From Zopfochytrium polystomum (taxonomy: Eukaryota > Chytridiomycota > Chytridiomycetes > Chytridiales > Chytridiaceae), in the NCBI GenBank assembly GCA_025765615.1, contig JAIVFJ010000084.1:186001-250000 (forward strand): a DNA stretch of 64,000 bases, written 5' to 3'. The position numbers were made by a program, and so were the translations under genes. Below, in pieces: positions 1 through 11,200 of the stretch. The notes under the pieces are model-generated. The model saw nothing but the letters and a program-made list of their open reading frames with translations, ran no database searches and had not been told where the DNA came from. The stretch's first letter is position 1; each line of letters opens with the position of its first letter.

Positions 1-961
1 GTACAGCGCATTATTTAGGGCGATTTTGGTGGCCGAATAGCCCATGCTGGAGTCACTCGCAATGCAGCGCTGAAACAAAAACTGAACTGTTTCCAGTGAT
101 GCTGACCGCGCTGCCGCAGACAGAAGCCCGTTGAACTCTGAGCTTGCTACCTTTGCACCGAGTTTCAGGAGAGTCCTGGCTACGTTTACATTGCCCTTCG
201 CGCAAGCCACCATAAAAGGCGAACGTCCATCATTGGTTGTTGCGTGGATGTCGGCTCCATTCATTGCGAGGTACTCGACTACGTCCACCCTCCCACTTAC
301 ACATGCAATGTGCAACGACGACATTCCCCAGAGGGCTTGGCTGTTTAAAGATGCGCCCTGCTGAACGAGCAGCCTGACCATTTCGAGATTTCCACTCCTG
401 CAGGCTCTGTGCAGCGGCTTGCTGTAGAGCTCGGAAAGGCGTAGGCCGTGGTTGGTTCCCTCTATCATTGCGCCGCATCCGAGAAAGAACTTTGCGAGAT
501 CGAGTCGGCCGCTGTCCGCTGCAAGCAAAAGCCCCTCGGTTGCTGCGGTCGGCTCGAGGCGTCCGAGCATTGCCTTGACCGCCTCCGCCTCGGCGCAGTC
601 GTGCCGGATCAGCCACCGTGCGACACGGATATGCGGCGTCTCGCCGTTCGCGACGGTCTCAGCACCTGCTGCGCCCTGTGCGAGCCACGCGCTGACGAGA
701 TCGAGCGGCTCGCTGGCGCCCTGGGCGTGCAGCGTGGCGCACAAGCCCGGAGCCGCGGCGATCGTCGGCGGGGATGTCGATGGTTGTGCCGATGGATGGC
801 CGCCGCAATCGAGATCGTGGGACGGCCTCCGCTTGGACGCCTTGCGCCGTGGAAGAAGCCGGTTACGTCGGGATGGCTGTGCGTCGGACGCTTCAAGGGG
901 GAATGCTCACCAGCTCCGGACTCTCTCGCGGCTCCGAGGATCCGTCCGAGGAGGAGGACAT
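1..961 (-). CDS. Ankyrin-repeat protein (3' end off the window)
   Basis: Minus-strand frame with at least four ankyrin units: residues reading GLLLAADSGRLDLAKFFL, PLHRACRSGNLEMVRLLV, SLHIACVSGRVDVVEYLA and PFMVACAKGNVNVARTLL follow the A-xx-G-x-(L/V)-x-V-V-xx-L consensus. The frame is open to base 1, so the C-terminus is missing. The likely start is the ATG at 961-959 (MSSSSDG). A 34-nt intron at 910-877 (GTGAGC...CACAG) restores phase and removes an in-frame TGA; it is predicted, not proven. The first ATG inside the ankyrin frame itself is at about 570, so a shorter start is possible. Ankyrin repeats bind proteins; no catalytic domain is visible. Confidence 0.7.
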
Positions 962-1389
962 TTTTATGGCCGACCGACTCAAAGAAAATCAGACAAACCC
1001 GAATAGCTAAAAGTAACCAGTTTCGGAGCGACACCCGACTGTCTCAAAAAGGAAAACGAGGAAAAACATGGACAGCAGCAGCGCGACGGCGGCTCGCCGC
1101 CGTACTGCTGTACAAACCCGTTTTCGGCATATCGCAGATGAACATTCAACATCCGCCACTGCAACTGTGTGCATAAATCGCATCCCCACACCGTTTATTC
1201 AATAAATTGTTAAGATGAACGAAAATAACATCTGGCGTGGTGTGCACACCTTTACTTATGGCAGTACACTTGAAATTGTGGCCAACTTTTTTGGTGATTC
1301 AAGAACTGCGATCGCGTCCTGGGCACCTGAATCCTATGCGTGCAATCCCCAAATGCATTCTCAGGGTAGCTCGCGCCCGATTCGAACTT

Positions 1390-3033
1390 TCACAGCTCAG
1401 GCTCTGTTGTCGTTCCTCGTATGATATGCCCCCACCCAATCAAGCTGTGCACCACGGAAGAAGCTACAATTAGATGAGGGTTACGGAAAAAGAAAAAAAC
1501 CGCTCAACTCACCGCCAGTGCTTTTCAATCCGACGCGACAGAGCAACCTTCTCCCCAACTTGGGTGCAGGCGGGGGTAGTAAGCTGAATCTTCGCCAAGT
1601 CTGCTTTCACGCTAAGGACTTTGCAGCCACAGCTGGTGCTTCCGATATTTGCGAGCAGGACCTCGTGCTTTGTGAGCGCGTCGACCTCAGATCGCCGCTT
1701 GTTGTCTGTCTTGACTCCAAGTAATTTACGGAGCAGGAAATATTGGATCTCGATCTCGACGTAAATGGCTGGAAGGTGCCCCACGGCTCCCATTACGTGT
1801 CCAACAAGACGATCAGCACGGCAAATGGTCGGGTCGATGCGAGTGCCAACGCCGATCAGACCTCCCGGTACTGCAAAACGGAGATCGTTTTGCTCGGCTA
1901 GAAGGGAAGCGATGCGGGAGAAGAGTGGCCGGCACCGAACACGGCCTTCAGCATCTTTCGTGACAAGACCAGGGCGAACTTCCACCTCGTCACCAACCCT
2001 AAGCACTCCACGCAGAATAGATCCACCAGCAACCCCACCTTTCAGATCAGCGACCTCGGCTCCTGGCTTGTTCACGTCAAACGAGCGAATGATGATGAGC
2101 TTGGGCTTCGAGCTGAAGTCTCTCGGAGGTATGGGAACTCTTCTGACGATGTACTCATTCACGACGTCGATGTTGCATTTCAGCTGCGCTGAGAGAGGAA
2201 TAATGGGAGCGCCATCGGCGACGGTTCCTCGAATGAACTTCAAAATCTGCTCGTGGTGCTCTTGTGCTGCCGCTTCCTTCATGAGATCCACCTTGTTTTG
2301 TAAGATCAGAACGTTTCGAAGTTTCATGATTTGGATGGCCGCAAGGTGTTCCGCGGTTTGGGGTTGTGGACACGGTTCGTTCCCCGCAATAAGAAGAATT
2401 GCAGCATCCATGACGGCCGCCCCGTTCAGCATCGTGGCCATGAGAATGTCGTGCCCCGGGCAGTCGACGAATGATACATGCCTGATCGTGCAAAAAAAAA
2501 CAAAAACAAGTCAGTGAGCCTCCATTCACGACAAAAAATTCGCGGGTTCGTACCTCAAAAGCTTCATTTTCCCACCACATCCCGGCCTTTCGCAGCTGAA
2601 TCCCTCATTTTTGTCGCTTTTAAATGATTTGTAGCAGCCAGGACGTGGGCAACCGTCGTTGTCGCACTTGAAGATCTGGAAGGGTGGTGGCAGCGTCAGT
2701 TGGCGGGCTGGTCCTGGCACGCTCACGCAACCTTGGCATTGGCATAACCAAGCTTGATTGTTATGTTTTGCTTCAGTTCTTTTTCGAAACGGACGGTCTG
2801 AACACCCGAGATCGCCTTCACGATAGTCGATTTGCCGTGGGCGACGTGGCCAATCGTACCTGGAGGCAAATTCGCTCAGACAAGGAATAGAGACTCGAAA
2901 ATAATTGGCGATGGCTCCATCACGTCGAATTGCACTGCCCGCACTCCCACCTACCAATGTTGATGGTGGCCTGCCTCGAGATGACCTCTGGGGAGAGAGG
3001 AGTGAGCTTGCGCACGTCGATGTTGTCGGCCAT
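1390..3033 (-). CDS. GCD11: Translation initiation factor eIF2 subunit gamma
   Basis: GTPase subunit of eIF2, which carries Met-tRNAi to the 40S ribosome. Exons 3033-2955, 2859-2732, 2675-2554, 2481-1513 and 1444-1390 join in phase to 450 aa. Visible motifs: P-loop GHVAHGKST, switch-region [11 protein letters not shown], a Cys4 knuckle ([11 protein letters not shown] plus CERPGC), DCPGHD, guanine-specificity NKVD, and the C-terminal core [11 protein letters not shown] and [10 protein letters not shown]. The last short exon encodes [10 protein letters not shown], the family's conserved end, which shows that the stop right after HWR in the long exon is inside an intron. One donor (2731) starts GTTGCG instead of GTRAG. 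Length matches the family and no damage is seen. Confidence 0.95.
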
Positions 3034-3992
3034 GGTTTTTTTCTTTCCGCAGACAAACATCAAAGAAGAGGTAAAGTACGATGGCTTTTTGGGTGAATCG
3101 ATTGTAGAGCTGATTCACTTGCACTGGTGAATATCATTCGAAAGAAAATGTCCGGAAAATCACAGGAACCAGAAGGAGAAATCAGTGAGAGAGACAAGAA
3201 AATGAGGGAAGGAACAGAAACTTGGCCCAAGCCTCCTTCCTTGGATCCACCGTCCTGTGCCACCCACAAGCTCGTCTCAGGTTCCCTCAATCAAGCGTCG
3301 ATGTACTATTTATTGACAATGCGAACAATAACTCCGATACCTTTTCCTCCCTTCCGCACCAGCCATTTCGATTCTGCTGACGGTGCGGTGCTTGCCCAAC
3401 AGACGACATAACGCACCCCTGCTTTCTGTAGCACAGCACTAACGACAAAGTCGAATTGCTCGCTTTGTTTCTTTTTATCGAGCGTCTTGTTCCGTCGGGC
3501 TTAAATTTTAAGGCATTCTCGGCCGCTCGCAGCCCCATTACACTACTCTGCTTCAAGAGAATGACTGATTCCAATTATTCTAATCAATAGTTTTCACATT
3601 GTCCACGCAATCATCGATACCGACAAACTGTGGCCGCTCTTAAATCGTCCGGTTCCCACAAAAAACCCGGCCCGACATCTTCCCAAGTTCCCACTCGTCA
3701 TTCCTGCCACTTCTCACATCCGCTAATCACCTTCCTCTGCTATTGTGTTCTGCTGCAACGGCGTTTCCTCCTTCCGTCACTGCACCAAGCTGCGGTCAAT
3801 CTTCGGAACGAATCAAGGCGACGTTGCATCAGCAGATTTGTCAATGAGACAGTCAGAACCATCTCTTATTGCAACTCAACTACAAAAGGGAAGACTTATC
3901 CTAGAACACTTTGAAACGAGACGGAGACGAAGGAAGCGAATGGAACAAATGCCGAACAAAGGGTGTGGGAGTGCAGTGAGAGTTGATTTCCC
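3034..3992. other. Intergenic region
   Basis: Lies between the eIF2-gamma start and the 3' end of the secreted-peptide gene. Only short out-of-context frames are present and no protein family was recognised. It should contain the eIF2-gamma promoter near 3034-3150. Confidence 0.5.
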
Positions 3993-4457
3993 TCAACAAT
4001 GGCAAATTGATGCGCAGTCCGAAGGCCCCGACTTGAGGCATACCAGCGAGTTGAGCGCGCCACGGAGCTCGCCGCAGCGGCAGTCTATGAGGGAAGGATG
4101 CGCAGGGAAGGTACGATTAGAATTTTAGGTTGCTGAAACAGACAGGGATTGGAAGGAGAGGGAAGATGAATGTTCGCGCCCTCTCGGGCGTCGCGTATGT
4201 GGGTGTTGCGTGTGTGCCCGTCCGTCCGGTGCGCGAGCAACCACCAAGCCGCTTGCCCCGCGGCGTGCAAACTCACTTTTCAGGCATTCGGCGGCGTTCG
4301 CGCCCGAGCAGGTGGGCTTCTTTATCCTGCTCGGCCGGCTTGGAGAGTTTCCGGCGAGCGCGGGTGTTGGAGGCGCGAGCGCGGCGAGCAGGACAAAGAG
4401 GGCCAGCAGGACGGCGGCGGCGGCGAGGAAAGAGCGGCGGAGGGGGTGCGGGGACAT
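3993..4457 (-). CDS. Small secreted cysteine-rich protein
   Basis: Two exons, 4457-4277 and 4084-3993, joined by a 192-nt intron (GTGAGT...CATAG), encode 90 aa. Residues 1-35 form a signal peptide: basic MSPHPLRR, a long Ala/Leu/Val core, and ALA before the mature chain. The mature chain has eight cysteines, all in the last 41 residues: KKPTCSGANAAECLK, NCRCGEL, LVCLKS and DCASICHC. This is typical of small secreted fungal proteins, but no named family was recognised. A TATAAAA lies 104 bp upstream of the ATG. The frame stays open through the splice, and the stop directly follows the last Cys, which supports the model. Confidence 0.7.
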
Positions 4458-4560
4458 ATTGTTGGGGTTTGGTTTTTTTGGGTGGGTGAGTTGGGGCTGT
4501 TTCTGTTTGTTTGGATTTCCGACTTGCGCTGTTGGAAACTGCTGGAGCAGGGCAGTGCTG

Positions 4561-4567
4561 TTTTATA
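4561..4567 (-). promoter_or_regulatory. TATA box of the secreted Cys-rich gene
   Basis: Minus-strand TATAAAA, 104 bp before the ATG at 4457. The spacing matches TATA boxes of other small genes in this window (45535, 46750, 31186). Confidence 0.6.
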
Positions 4568-4783
4568 CAGTCTTGCGGGGCCGAGTGCGCTCGCGGCGGC
4601 AGGCACGCCAAAGACAGCAACCAAGCCCAAGCCTGTTTGCTTGCGTGTCCACGGGTGGGGGTGCGGCGGCGGCTGTCTTCTTGTTCTTTCTGGAAAGACA
4701 CTGTCGCCTGCCTGCCTACACAGCACACACGTGTCCGTCTCACGTCGCTCTTTCTTTTCCCGGCAACAAGTATTTTCGGAGAT

Positions 4784-4787
4784 GCAC

Positions 4788-4826
<39 letters not shown>

Positions 4827-5009
4827 CACTGTCTTCAGCACGGGGAGGGTATCGCAAGGCCGGCCGAGTGTTTTGTCGGGAGTGGCCTAGGCCTGCTGCT
4901 GTGCTCTGCTGCTCTTCTGCTTGCTGCCCTCTGCTGCGCTTGCACTCGCCACCGCCACCAAGAAGAAGAAGAAGAAGAAGAAGACGAAGAAGAAGAAGAA
5001 GAAGAAGAT
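4784..5009. repeat. CA dinucleotide and AAG trinucleotide microsatellites
   Basis: About 20 CA units at 4784-4823 and an AAG tract at 4960-5009 with one interruption. They sit in the gap 4568-5291, where long translated frames only reflect repeat composition. Nothing else was recognised there. Confidence 0.9.
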
Positions 5010-5291
5010 AACGCAAACTGGCCCTGTCCCAGTCAGTCGCGCGCCTCTCTTCTATCGCAAACGGGCTCGTCGCTCGCTGTCTACTGTTCACGTGGTTCTT
5101 CAGGGGGGGGTGGAGCGCCGAAGACATTGTTTGTTTTTTTCGAGATCCAACAATCTGGGAACAGGGGGGCACGGGAAGGGGTCGTGTGCCACAGGAACAG
5201 ACTTTTCTTTTGTTGCGCACAGGAGCAAAGAGAAAAAGTGAAAGAAAACAAAAATTTTAATCAAAATGAAGAAAACGAGAAAAAGGATCAC

Positions 5292-6350
5292 TCAAGACCG
5301 CTCGACAGCACAAAAAAGATAACCAAAAAGCCCCTTTTGATGGCGGATGGTGTGGGTTTCAATAGCGTCCGAAAGCTTGCACCCAACAGGCACTTCAAGA
5401 ACGTAAATGGCTGGTTTAATTGAAACTTGATATGACAGGTCAGCAGCCAAGCTTTTGTAAGCCCGATCCACAATTTGAGCTGACTTCCACGGATCCTCAT
5501 CTTTTTCGTCCAACACAAGCGTGCAAGTGATAACTATTGTGTGCCTGTTGTCGTGCACCTTAGCGATTGCCTCATACCCAGCGAGTGGATGAAAACATAT
5601 TGCAAACTTCTGGGGGGGGCCCTCGTAACACTTCAGCTGGTATGCATTTTTTCGAGGAATTTCAACAACGTCACGAGGGTGGATTGGCATGATCGGAGGC
5701 GGGCTGGTTCGACGTGACCGGCGAGAGGAAGATGATCGGGAGGATCGCACAGACATCGGAGAAAGTTGTCTCTTTTTTTTTGGTGGAGATGGGGGGATGT
5801 TCTCGGTATCTGAATCGCTGCGGGAATCCTCGTCTCGGCGGCGAGATGACATTTTCGACTGATGAACTTTCTTTTTCTTGGCGACTTTAGCAACTCTCTG
5901 TGTTTGCGCTGGTCCTCGTGGTGGAGATTGCTGCGCTGTCTGCACAGCAGATGGCTGAGCCGGTGAGGTGGGTGGCTCAGCGGCAGGTGGCTGAGCTGGT
6001 GAGGAGTTCGGTGTTGCCGAGGTCTGAATGTTTCGTAGCACACGATCAGTGATCGCCTTTCGCTGCCACTCTGTTCACAATTCACGTCAAAAGAAAATCT
6101 TTCATGCGTGGCAGAGCATACCTTGCAACTTGTTATTGAAAAATCCTGTTGAGAATTTTACAAATGACGGAAATAACTGTTTTATCTCGTTGGCGGAGAG
6201 AGTATCAGACTGGAAGCAAGGAGAATCGGTTTGGGAAAGTGTCTGCGCGCGTTGACAGAGGTTGCTCCAATCTTCTTCACTCCACAGCTTATCGTTTTCT
6301 TTTTTACGAACCATAGGTGTAGGCGACACACCGAGACCTTTTATAACCAA
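5292..6350 (-). CDS. Myb/SANT-like nuclear protein, possibly a transposon accessory protein
   Basis: Exons 6350-6122 and 6070-5292 join in phase to 335 aa. N-terminus: KLWSEEDWSNLCQRAQTL then FFNNKLQEWQRKAI, which resembles a Myb/trihelix helix-turn-helix. Middle: Pro/Ser-rich with basic clusters (KKKKVHQSK, PPKKKR) that look like nuclear-localisation signals, plus an SRSSRSSSSRRSRR stretch. C-terminus: about 120 residues, compact and apparently beta-rich (KNAYQLKCYEG ... YVLEVPVGCKLSDA), which I do not recognise. It is transcribed divergently from the DDE transposase starting at 6994. PIF/Harbinger transposons usually carry a Myb-like second gene, so a partner role is plausible, but the gene lies outside the inverted repeats I can see. 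It could instead be a host gene. Confidence 0.6.
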
Positions 6351-6486
6351 AAAGAGCCACCTCCTTCACTCTGATCAGTCAGTGCTCCTGCCGCATCTCA
6401 TCTTGTGCTGCTGCTCGGCACCTGTTTTTTTTTTTTTCTTGCATCGTTTCACCCTGCTTTTTTTTTTTTGCATTGTTTCAGGCTGG

Positions 6487-8041
6487 ATTCCGGTGGGTCA
6501 CCGGAAGTTGGAGTGCCCACCGGAATTTTCTCTTTTTTGCTAGTATTTTAATTAGAGGATCGAAGGTTTTTTGTACTGAAAAATGTACACAACAAAAAGA
6601 GAGGCATTCCGGTGGTTCCCAGGAAATGGGGGATCAGTCTCCAGAAGTCACTTCATATGTCAACACAACGACTGTTTTTTTTTCTTGACGCTGGCGTCTG
6701 GGGTGCGCATAGGGGCAAACGGCAAGCAAACGGAGATCGTGTGACAGTGGCGGTGGGAATTCCGGTGTCATTAATTGATTTCAGTGGTCATGTGGATTTC
6801 CAACAGGCGATGGGCTGATGCCCACGCTGAGGATTCCGATGCCATATACTGATAAATGCAGGGTCAGGTGAATGCCGATCAGATGGCTGCAGATTCTGTG
6901 AAGAAGAATTTTTTTTTTCCTGTGGACGATCTTCACTTTTTTCACATATAAACACAGCAGATTTCGCAGGAAAAAAAAAAAAAGCAGAAAAGAATGGACG
7001 TTGACTGGAACCTTGTCGCACAGCCAATCCTGCGGCTCTCTCCCAGTCGCTCGGCATTCCGATCACGCTTTGTCAGTCATTTCGGTGTGTCCTCCGAAGT
7101 ATGCGTCAAACTTTGGGCAAAACTTCACGCCAAAACTGTCACGTTTGAGCCAAGACATCTGCTCTGGGCGCTGTACTTCCTCAAGTGCTACCCAACCCAA
7201 CCACAAGCAGCCTCTCTTCTCAAGTGCGATGAGAAGACCTTCTCGAAGTGGTGCGACAGGGCTGTTGATGCTCTTGCGGAGATGGATGTCGTGAGTAGTT
7301 TTCGTTAATGCACCAGTTTGAGCTTCTAAAATTTCATGGAAGATCCACCTTGAAGATCGCTTCATCGATTGGCGCTCCTCTGAGCTGACAATGTACGTTG
7401 ATGGTATCGACTGCCGGATTCGCGAGCAAGTGATAGTCGACTCAGGTGACTACAGCCACAAGTTCAACGGCCCTGGGATGCGCTATGTGATTGCGACAGC
7501 AACTGGCACGGGGCGAATTGTTTTTGTTTCAACTGGCTATCCCTGCGGCACCAACCACGATCGCACCATTGCTGCTATGGACCTCATTCCCAAGATTTGC
7601 GCAGGAGAGACCATTGGCGGAGATTCGGGCTTCAGAGGCCTGCCACAGATCATAACGAAAATGGCAGCAGCAAAAAACGTTGAATGAGAAGATTTTGAGG
7701 CGTGCTCTCTCCCTTTTTCAATCCCACCACGAGAATGTCAACGGCTGCGTGAAAGACTTCGATATACTGGCCGCACCATTCCGACATGACCGCAGCCGCC
7801 ATCCTGTTTTCTTTAACGCAGTGGCTCGTGTTGTGCAGGTGATGATGGGTGGAGAGGCGCGGTGGCCGGTCATCCCAAAAATTCATGCCTTGTTCGGGCC
7901 AAATCCCGTTTTGACGGGATCATCCAAGTGGGGAAATCGAAAAAAGAAGGAAACGGGCAGAAGGCGAAAGCGGCTTGTTTTGAACAAGCCAAGAACAGAA
8001 AATTTGTCGCTTCCAGTGAAATAAAAAATTTCCGGTGCGGG
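6487..8041. mobile_element. PIF/Harbinger-like DNA transposon
   Basis: A DDE transposase lies between inverted copies of CACCGGAA(A)TTTT: plus-strand CACCGGAATTTT at 6518-6529 and its inverse AAAATTTCCGGTG at 8025-8037. The 5' side also has ATTCCGGTG at 6487, 6606 and 6759, consistent with subterminal transposase-binding repeats. The exact ends and the target-site duplication could not be fixed by eye. Related motifs recur at 23465-23563. Confidence 0.6.
6994..8024 (+). pseudogene. DDE-superfamily (HARBI1-like) transposase, frameshifted
   Basis: Exon 1 (6994-7290) encodes an N-terminal helical region (LLWALYFLKCYPTQPQAA). Intron 7291-7342 (GTGAGT...GGAAG) leads into exon 2 at 7343. Catalytic residues visible: first Asp in MYVDGIDCRI, second Asp in GTNHDRTI, and the acidic third residue in HHENVNGCVKDF, followed by FRHDRSRHP. 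Between the second and third residues the frame breaks at the A6 run 7672-7677; one A fewer would restore it. As given, translation stops at TGA near 7687. It is either a dead copy or a homopolymer error. The C-terminal part after FNAVARVVQ is uncertain. Confidence 0.75.
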
Positions 8042-8065
8042 TGAACCTTTTCCCGGGTCCCCCAG

Positions 8066-8080
8066 AGAGAGAGAAAGAGA

Positions 8081-8128
<48 letters not shown>

Positions 8129-8133
8129 GAGAC
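8066..8133. repeat. GA-rich microsatellite
   Basis: GAGA/GAAA tract between the transposon end and the ABC transporter stop codon. Nothing else was recognised in 8042-8288. Confidence 0.9.
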
Positions 8134-8288
8134 ATCCCTACAGAGAAAAATCAAAAAAAAAATGGCAATCTGGAAAGGAGATCGAATAACGGGAGGAAGA
8201 AGGTGGTGGTCGGTTAATCAGTCGGCGTCGGCGTCGTTTTCGGATATAAGTCTGAGAAAAACCCTGCGGGAGGGGGAAGGGGTGGTTG

Positions 8289-11200
8289 TTAGCGAAGGGC
8301 GGGTATCTCAAATTTCCCAAAAACCGCAAAACTCAACTCCTCCAACGTCGTCTGCGATACCCCCCAATCCACGATGCCCGCCCTCGCCCGCCCTTCCTCC
8401 ATAATCTCGAAAATCCTCGCCACCGCGCCCGGCGCCGCCGCAAACTCGTACGACGAGCTCGCCGCGAACGCGTCCACCTTGGCGAACCCGCCCCGCGGCA
8501 GCACCGCGGCTTCCACCCACGCGCACGCGCGCGCCGTGTGGGTGGGGTGCGTGTTGAAGAACAGGCGGAACCCGGCGCCGTAGAGCTCTTTGAGGCGGAG
8601 AGGGTTGGCGTAGCACCGGAGCACGCCTTTCGACATTATGCCGATCCGCTGGCAGACGGCTTCAGCTTCTTCCATCGAGTGCGTGGTCTGGATGGGTTGT
8701 GGGCGCGGGGGAGAGAGGTTTTTTGATGTCAGTCGCTTGAGGTCAACGTCATTTCGTGGTACTCACAATGACAATGGTCTTGTCCTCCTTGGCGCGGTGG
8801 ATAATGTTCCATATGAGTCGTCTCACCTCCGGGTCCAAACCGGTCTATTTCACACGGGGGGAATTAGGGGTTTCGAAATAGCATCCTTCAGCAACACCCC
8901 CACGCGTTCTCAACGATAAAAAAAATGAGAAAAACAAGCACGCACCGTTGGCTCGTCCAAGAACACGACCTGTGGGCTGCCCACTAGCGCAATGGCGATC
9001 GAAAGGCGCCGCTTCTCGCCGCCCGAAAGCCTCTTTGTCAGCCGACGCCGCACTGTCGTCAGCGACACCTGCTCCAGCACGGTCTCCACGGTCTGCCGCT
9101 CGTCGCGCCGGCTCGCCCCTTTCAGCCGGCAATAGAAGAATAGGTGCTCCTCGACCGTCAGGTCTTCCCACAGGATGTCGAACTGGGCGAATTTTTTTTT
9201 TTTTTTTTTTTTTTTTCCAGGAGGAACAAGCGGGGTTAAGAAATCCCTCCATCACTTCCCACGGGGAAAAGGTGGAGAAAAAAAAGGAAATCTCACCTGC
9301 GGGCAAATCCCAATAACCTTATACACCTCGTCCATCTCCGTCCGAATATCATACCCGCTCAACACCGCCCGCCCCGCCGACACCTCGTACAACCCCGTCA
9401 GCATGCTGATCAGCGTCGTCTTCCCCGCCCCGTTCGGCCCCAGCAAGCCAAGCACCACCCCGCGCTCCGCCGCGAACGACACGTCCCGCACGGCGACTTT
9501 GGCCGCGGCCCCCGGCGCGCGGGAGGGGTACACTTTGCGGAGGTGCGAGACCACGAGGGGTGTGTCGGCCGGGTACGCGCCGAGGTCGACGCGCCGCCGC
9601 TCTGTGGCGACGTCGGCGTCTTCGAGGGAGGTGGTGGAATCGGTGGCTGGCTCGGCGCGAAGGAGGGAGGCTGAGAGGCTGGCGTCCGGGGTTGTGGTGG
9701 GGCGACGAGCGGCGGGGCGAGAGATGCGGGAGAGGAGGGAGGTGACGGGGTAGTGCCAGGGGCGGCGTTGGCCGTATTGGGAGGGGAGGACGGCCGTAAG
9801 GTACACGGCGGCGAGGCCGTAGACGAGGACTTCGGCGGTCATGTAGAGCATGGCGAGGGTGACTTCGTTGCTCTTTGTCATGTCGGTTGAGATGTAAGGC
9901 TGAGGGGGGGGTTTGTGTCAGCTTTCCACGCCAGAGAAAAAATCGGAAAAGTCCTTGTTGCGGGAGCTTGAACTTACGCGCTTGCTGGGGTCGTACGAGG
10001 CCAGGTTCAGCACGTACAGCGCGCGGTAGAAAGCGAACGGCGGCCATATGAACAGGGCGGAGGGAAAGTCGCCGTCGTCAAAGATGTTGTTGGTCACGAT
10101 GGATATGATAACTCCGCACAGCACAAGCAGGAAAACGAGCACTTGGAAAAAAAAAGTGAGGAGGATCGAATCAGTTAGGTTCATGTCATGTCCATTCGAC
10201 TCACCCAGCGCCATCCGGCTGCGGTTGAAGAAAGAGGCGAAAAAGAAGGCCAACGTGACTTGAGCGTTGCCCCAGACAAAGAACAGAAGCAGAATGACGG
10301 GAAGCCCTGTTTTTGTAAACAAGCTCAGGTTGGTGAGGCGTCCCGTGATAATAAAGATGATCGACGAGATGGCGAAGAGCACAAAGAAAGTAACGTAGTG
10401 AGATACGTTGTACGCCCACTCCTTCAAGCCATTCATTTTCATTATCGCGAGGCTGGTGAAAGGATCTGTTTAGGTTATTTACTAGATCTTAAAAACGCAT
10501 TCGCAGCTTGCTCACATTCGGTCTTCCTTTTCTGTCCTCGAAGAAGTCGCAGAAAGGTTGGGATAGAAAGAATTTCAAGTCAGTACCAAGCTCGAAATAA
10601 CAAGGCAAGGAGTAACGCCCCTACCTTTTACAAGCGTAATTACAAAGATGGGCAGCAAGAACGACACTCCGAACGGAAACAAGATCCTCCCGACGATCCC
10701 CGCAAATTCGTATTTTGTCCTCGTCGACTGCGTCTCCGGAAACGCGCGCAATCCCTGCGTAATCTTTGCGCCGGCAAGCCTGCCGCCGCTTCCAACAGTC
10801 GCCCCAAAGTACTTGACCGTCGCCTGGTCCAACTGCGTCAAAAACGTCAACAGCCGCTGCCCCTTTGACGGAAAACTCCCCGCCGCGTCCACCCGCTTGT
10901 CGCCGCCGACGTGCAGCACGATCCGCGACGACAGCTCCGCCGCGGCCCCGTCGCCCGACAGCGCGTCCAGGAACACCCCGCCGTGCGGCATGCGCGCCGT
11001 CAACGCACCCGCCCGCAGGTAAAAGTCGGTCAGCTCCGCCGAGGTCGGGCTCGCCTGCTGCAGGACCGTCTTGTTCAGCTGCGACAGCTGCACTAACAGA
11101 GATTGGATGCGCAGGCTCAGGTCGTCGTCCAGCGCGAGGTCGCTGGTGGCGGGCGTCACCGCGGACGACGACGGCGGGAGAAAGTACGGGACGGGGAGGA

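Noticed and set aside
448..1176. 242-codon plus-strand frame
   Set aside because: Antisense to the ankyrin gene, whose repeat pattern is clear on the minus strand.
4170..5423. 417-codon plus-strand frame
   Set aside because: Driven by CA and AAG microsatellites and antisense to the secreted-peptide gene; no domain.
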